A stretch of DNA of 5,262 nucleotides, from positions 1-5,262 of the forward strand of contig CAIPFS010000622.1 in assembly GCA_903864375.1 (NCBI GenBank). The letters are read 5' to 3'. The stretch comes from an uncultured Verrucomicrobiota bacterium. Lineage in GTDB: Bacteria; Verrucomicrobiota; Verrucomicrobiia; Limisphaerales; UBA9464. Each line of letters begins with the position of its first letter. The first letter of the stretch is position 1. Shown here piece by piece: positions 5,202 to 5,262 of the stretch. A program made the translations under genes and the position numbers. The notes beneath the pieces were generated by a model, which was not told the DNA's origin, ran no database searches, and saw only the letters and a program-made list of their open reading frames with translations.

Positions 5202-5262
5202 GCGTCAATTCGTTGGGGGTCAGGTCGAAGGTGTTTTCAATGATCAACTCAGCCGCCTCCCA
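5194..5262 (-). CDS. C-terminal 22 residues of the gene upstream of gltD, probably gltB
   Basis: The frame open to the right window edge ends WEAAELIIENTFDLTPNELT-HG and stops at TAA (5196-5194), inside the first codons of gltD. In most bacteria the gene directly before gltD is gltB, the large amidotransferase and synthase subunit, and the tight overlap suggests a two-gene operon. The 22 residues do not by themselves resemble a GltB C-terminus I can recall, so the identity rests on position and no gene symbol is given. Confidence 0.6.
   Translation of the reverse strand, partial: WEAAELIIENTFDLTPNELTHG

Overview
All recognisable genes in this window lie on the minus strand of a GC-rich bacterial chromosome. 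The sequence suggests a Gram-negative member of the Verrucomicrobiota or a close PVC relative. This is an inference from four signs: a proteasome-type (ARC/Mpa) AAA ATPase, DUF4252-like secreted proteins, start codons without Shine-Dalgarno sequences, and intergenic DNA full of short palindromic repeats of a kind I remember from verrucomicrobial genomes. No rRNA or marker gene is present to prove it.

Layout from right to left, in the direction of transcription. At 5262-5194 is the tail of an unseen gene, probably gltB. It overlaps by 8 bases the complete gltD (5201-3723), which encodes the NADPH/FAD/Fe-S small subunit of glutamate synthase. A hairpin after gltD may end the operon. Next is a secreted DUF4252-like protein (3600-3010) with a strong palindrome in its leader. 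Then comes a 142-bp mirror-symmetric repeat made of four 18-nt hairpins (2822-2963). After it is a membrane-anchored protein of 217 residues (2747-2094). Its C-terminal half aligns without gaps to the secreted DUF4252-like protein, so the two are probably divergent paralogues. A small AT-richer stretch follows, with an unrecognised 139-residue membrane protein (1963-1544).

From 1543 to 819 no convincing gene is visible. The stretch holds several hairpins that look like dispersed repeats and a candidate promoter. At the left edge, 818-1 encodes the N-terminal 272 residues of an ARC/Mpa-like proteasomal ATPase, cut by the window just inside its Walker A motif. No ORF that begins and ends inside the window reveals it, because it runs off the edge; I found it by translating the minus strand.

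The genes do not form one pathway. The window joins a nitrogen-assimilation operon, a pair of envelope proteins of unknown function, and the start of what may be a Pup/UBact-proteasome locus. The most interesting points are the ARC-like ATPase in a probable Gram-negative host, the DUF4252 paralogue pair, and the compensatory structure of the 142-bp repeat.
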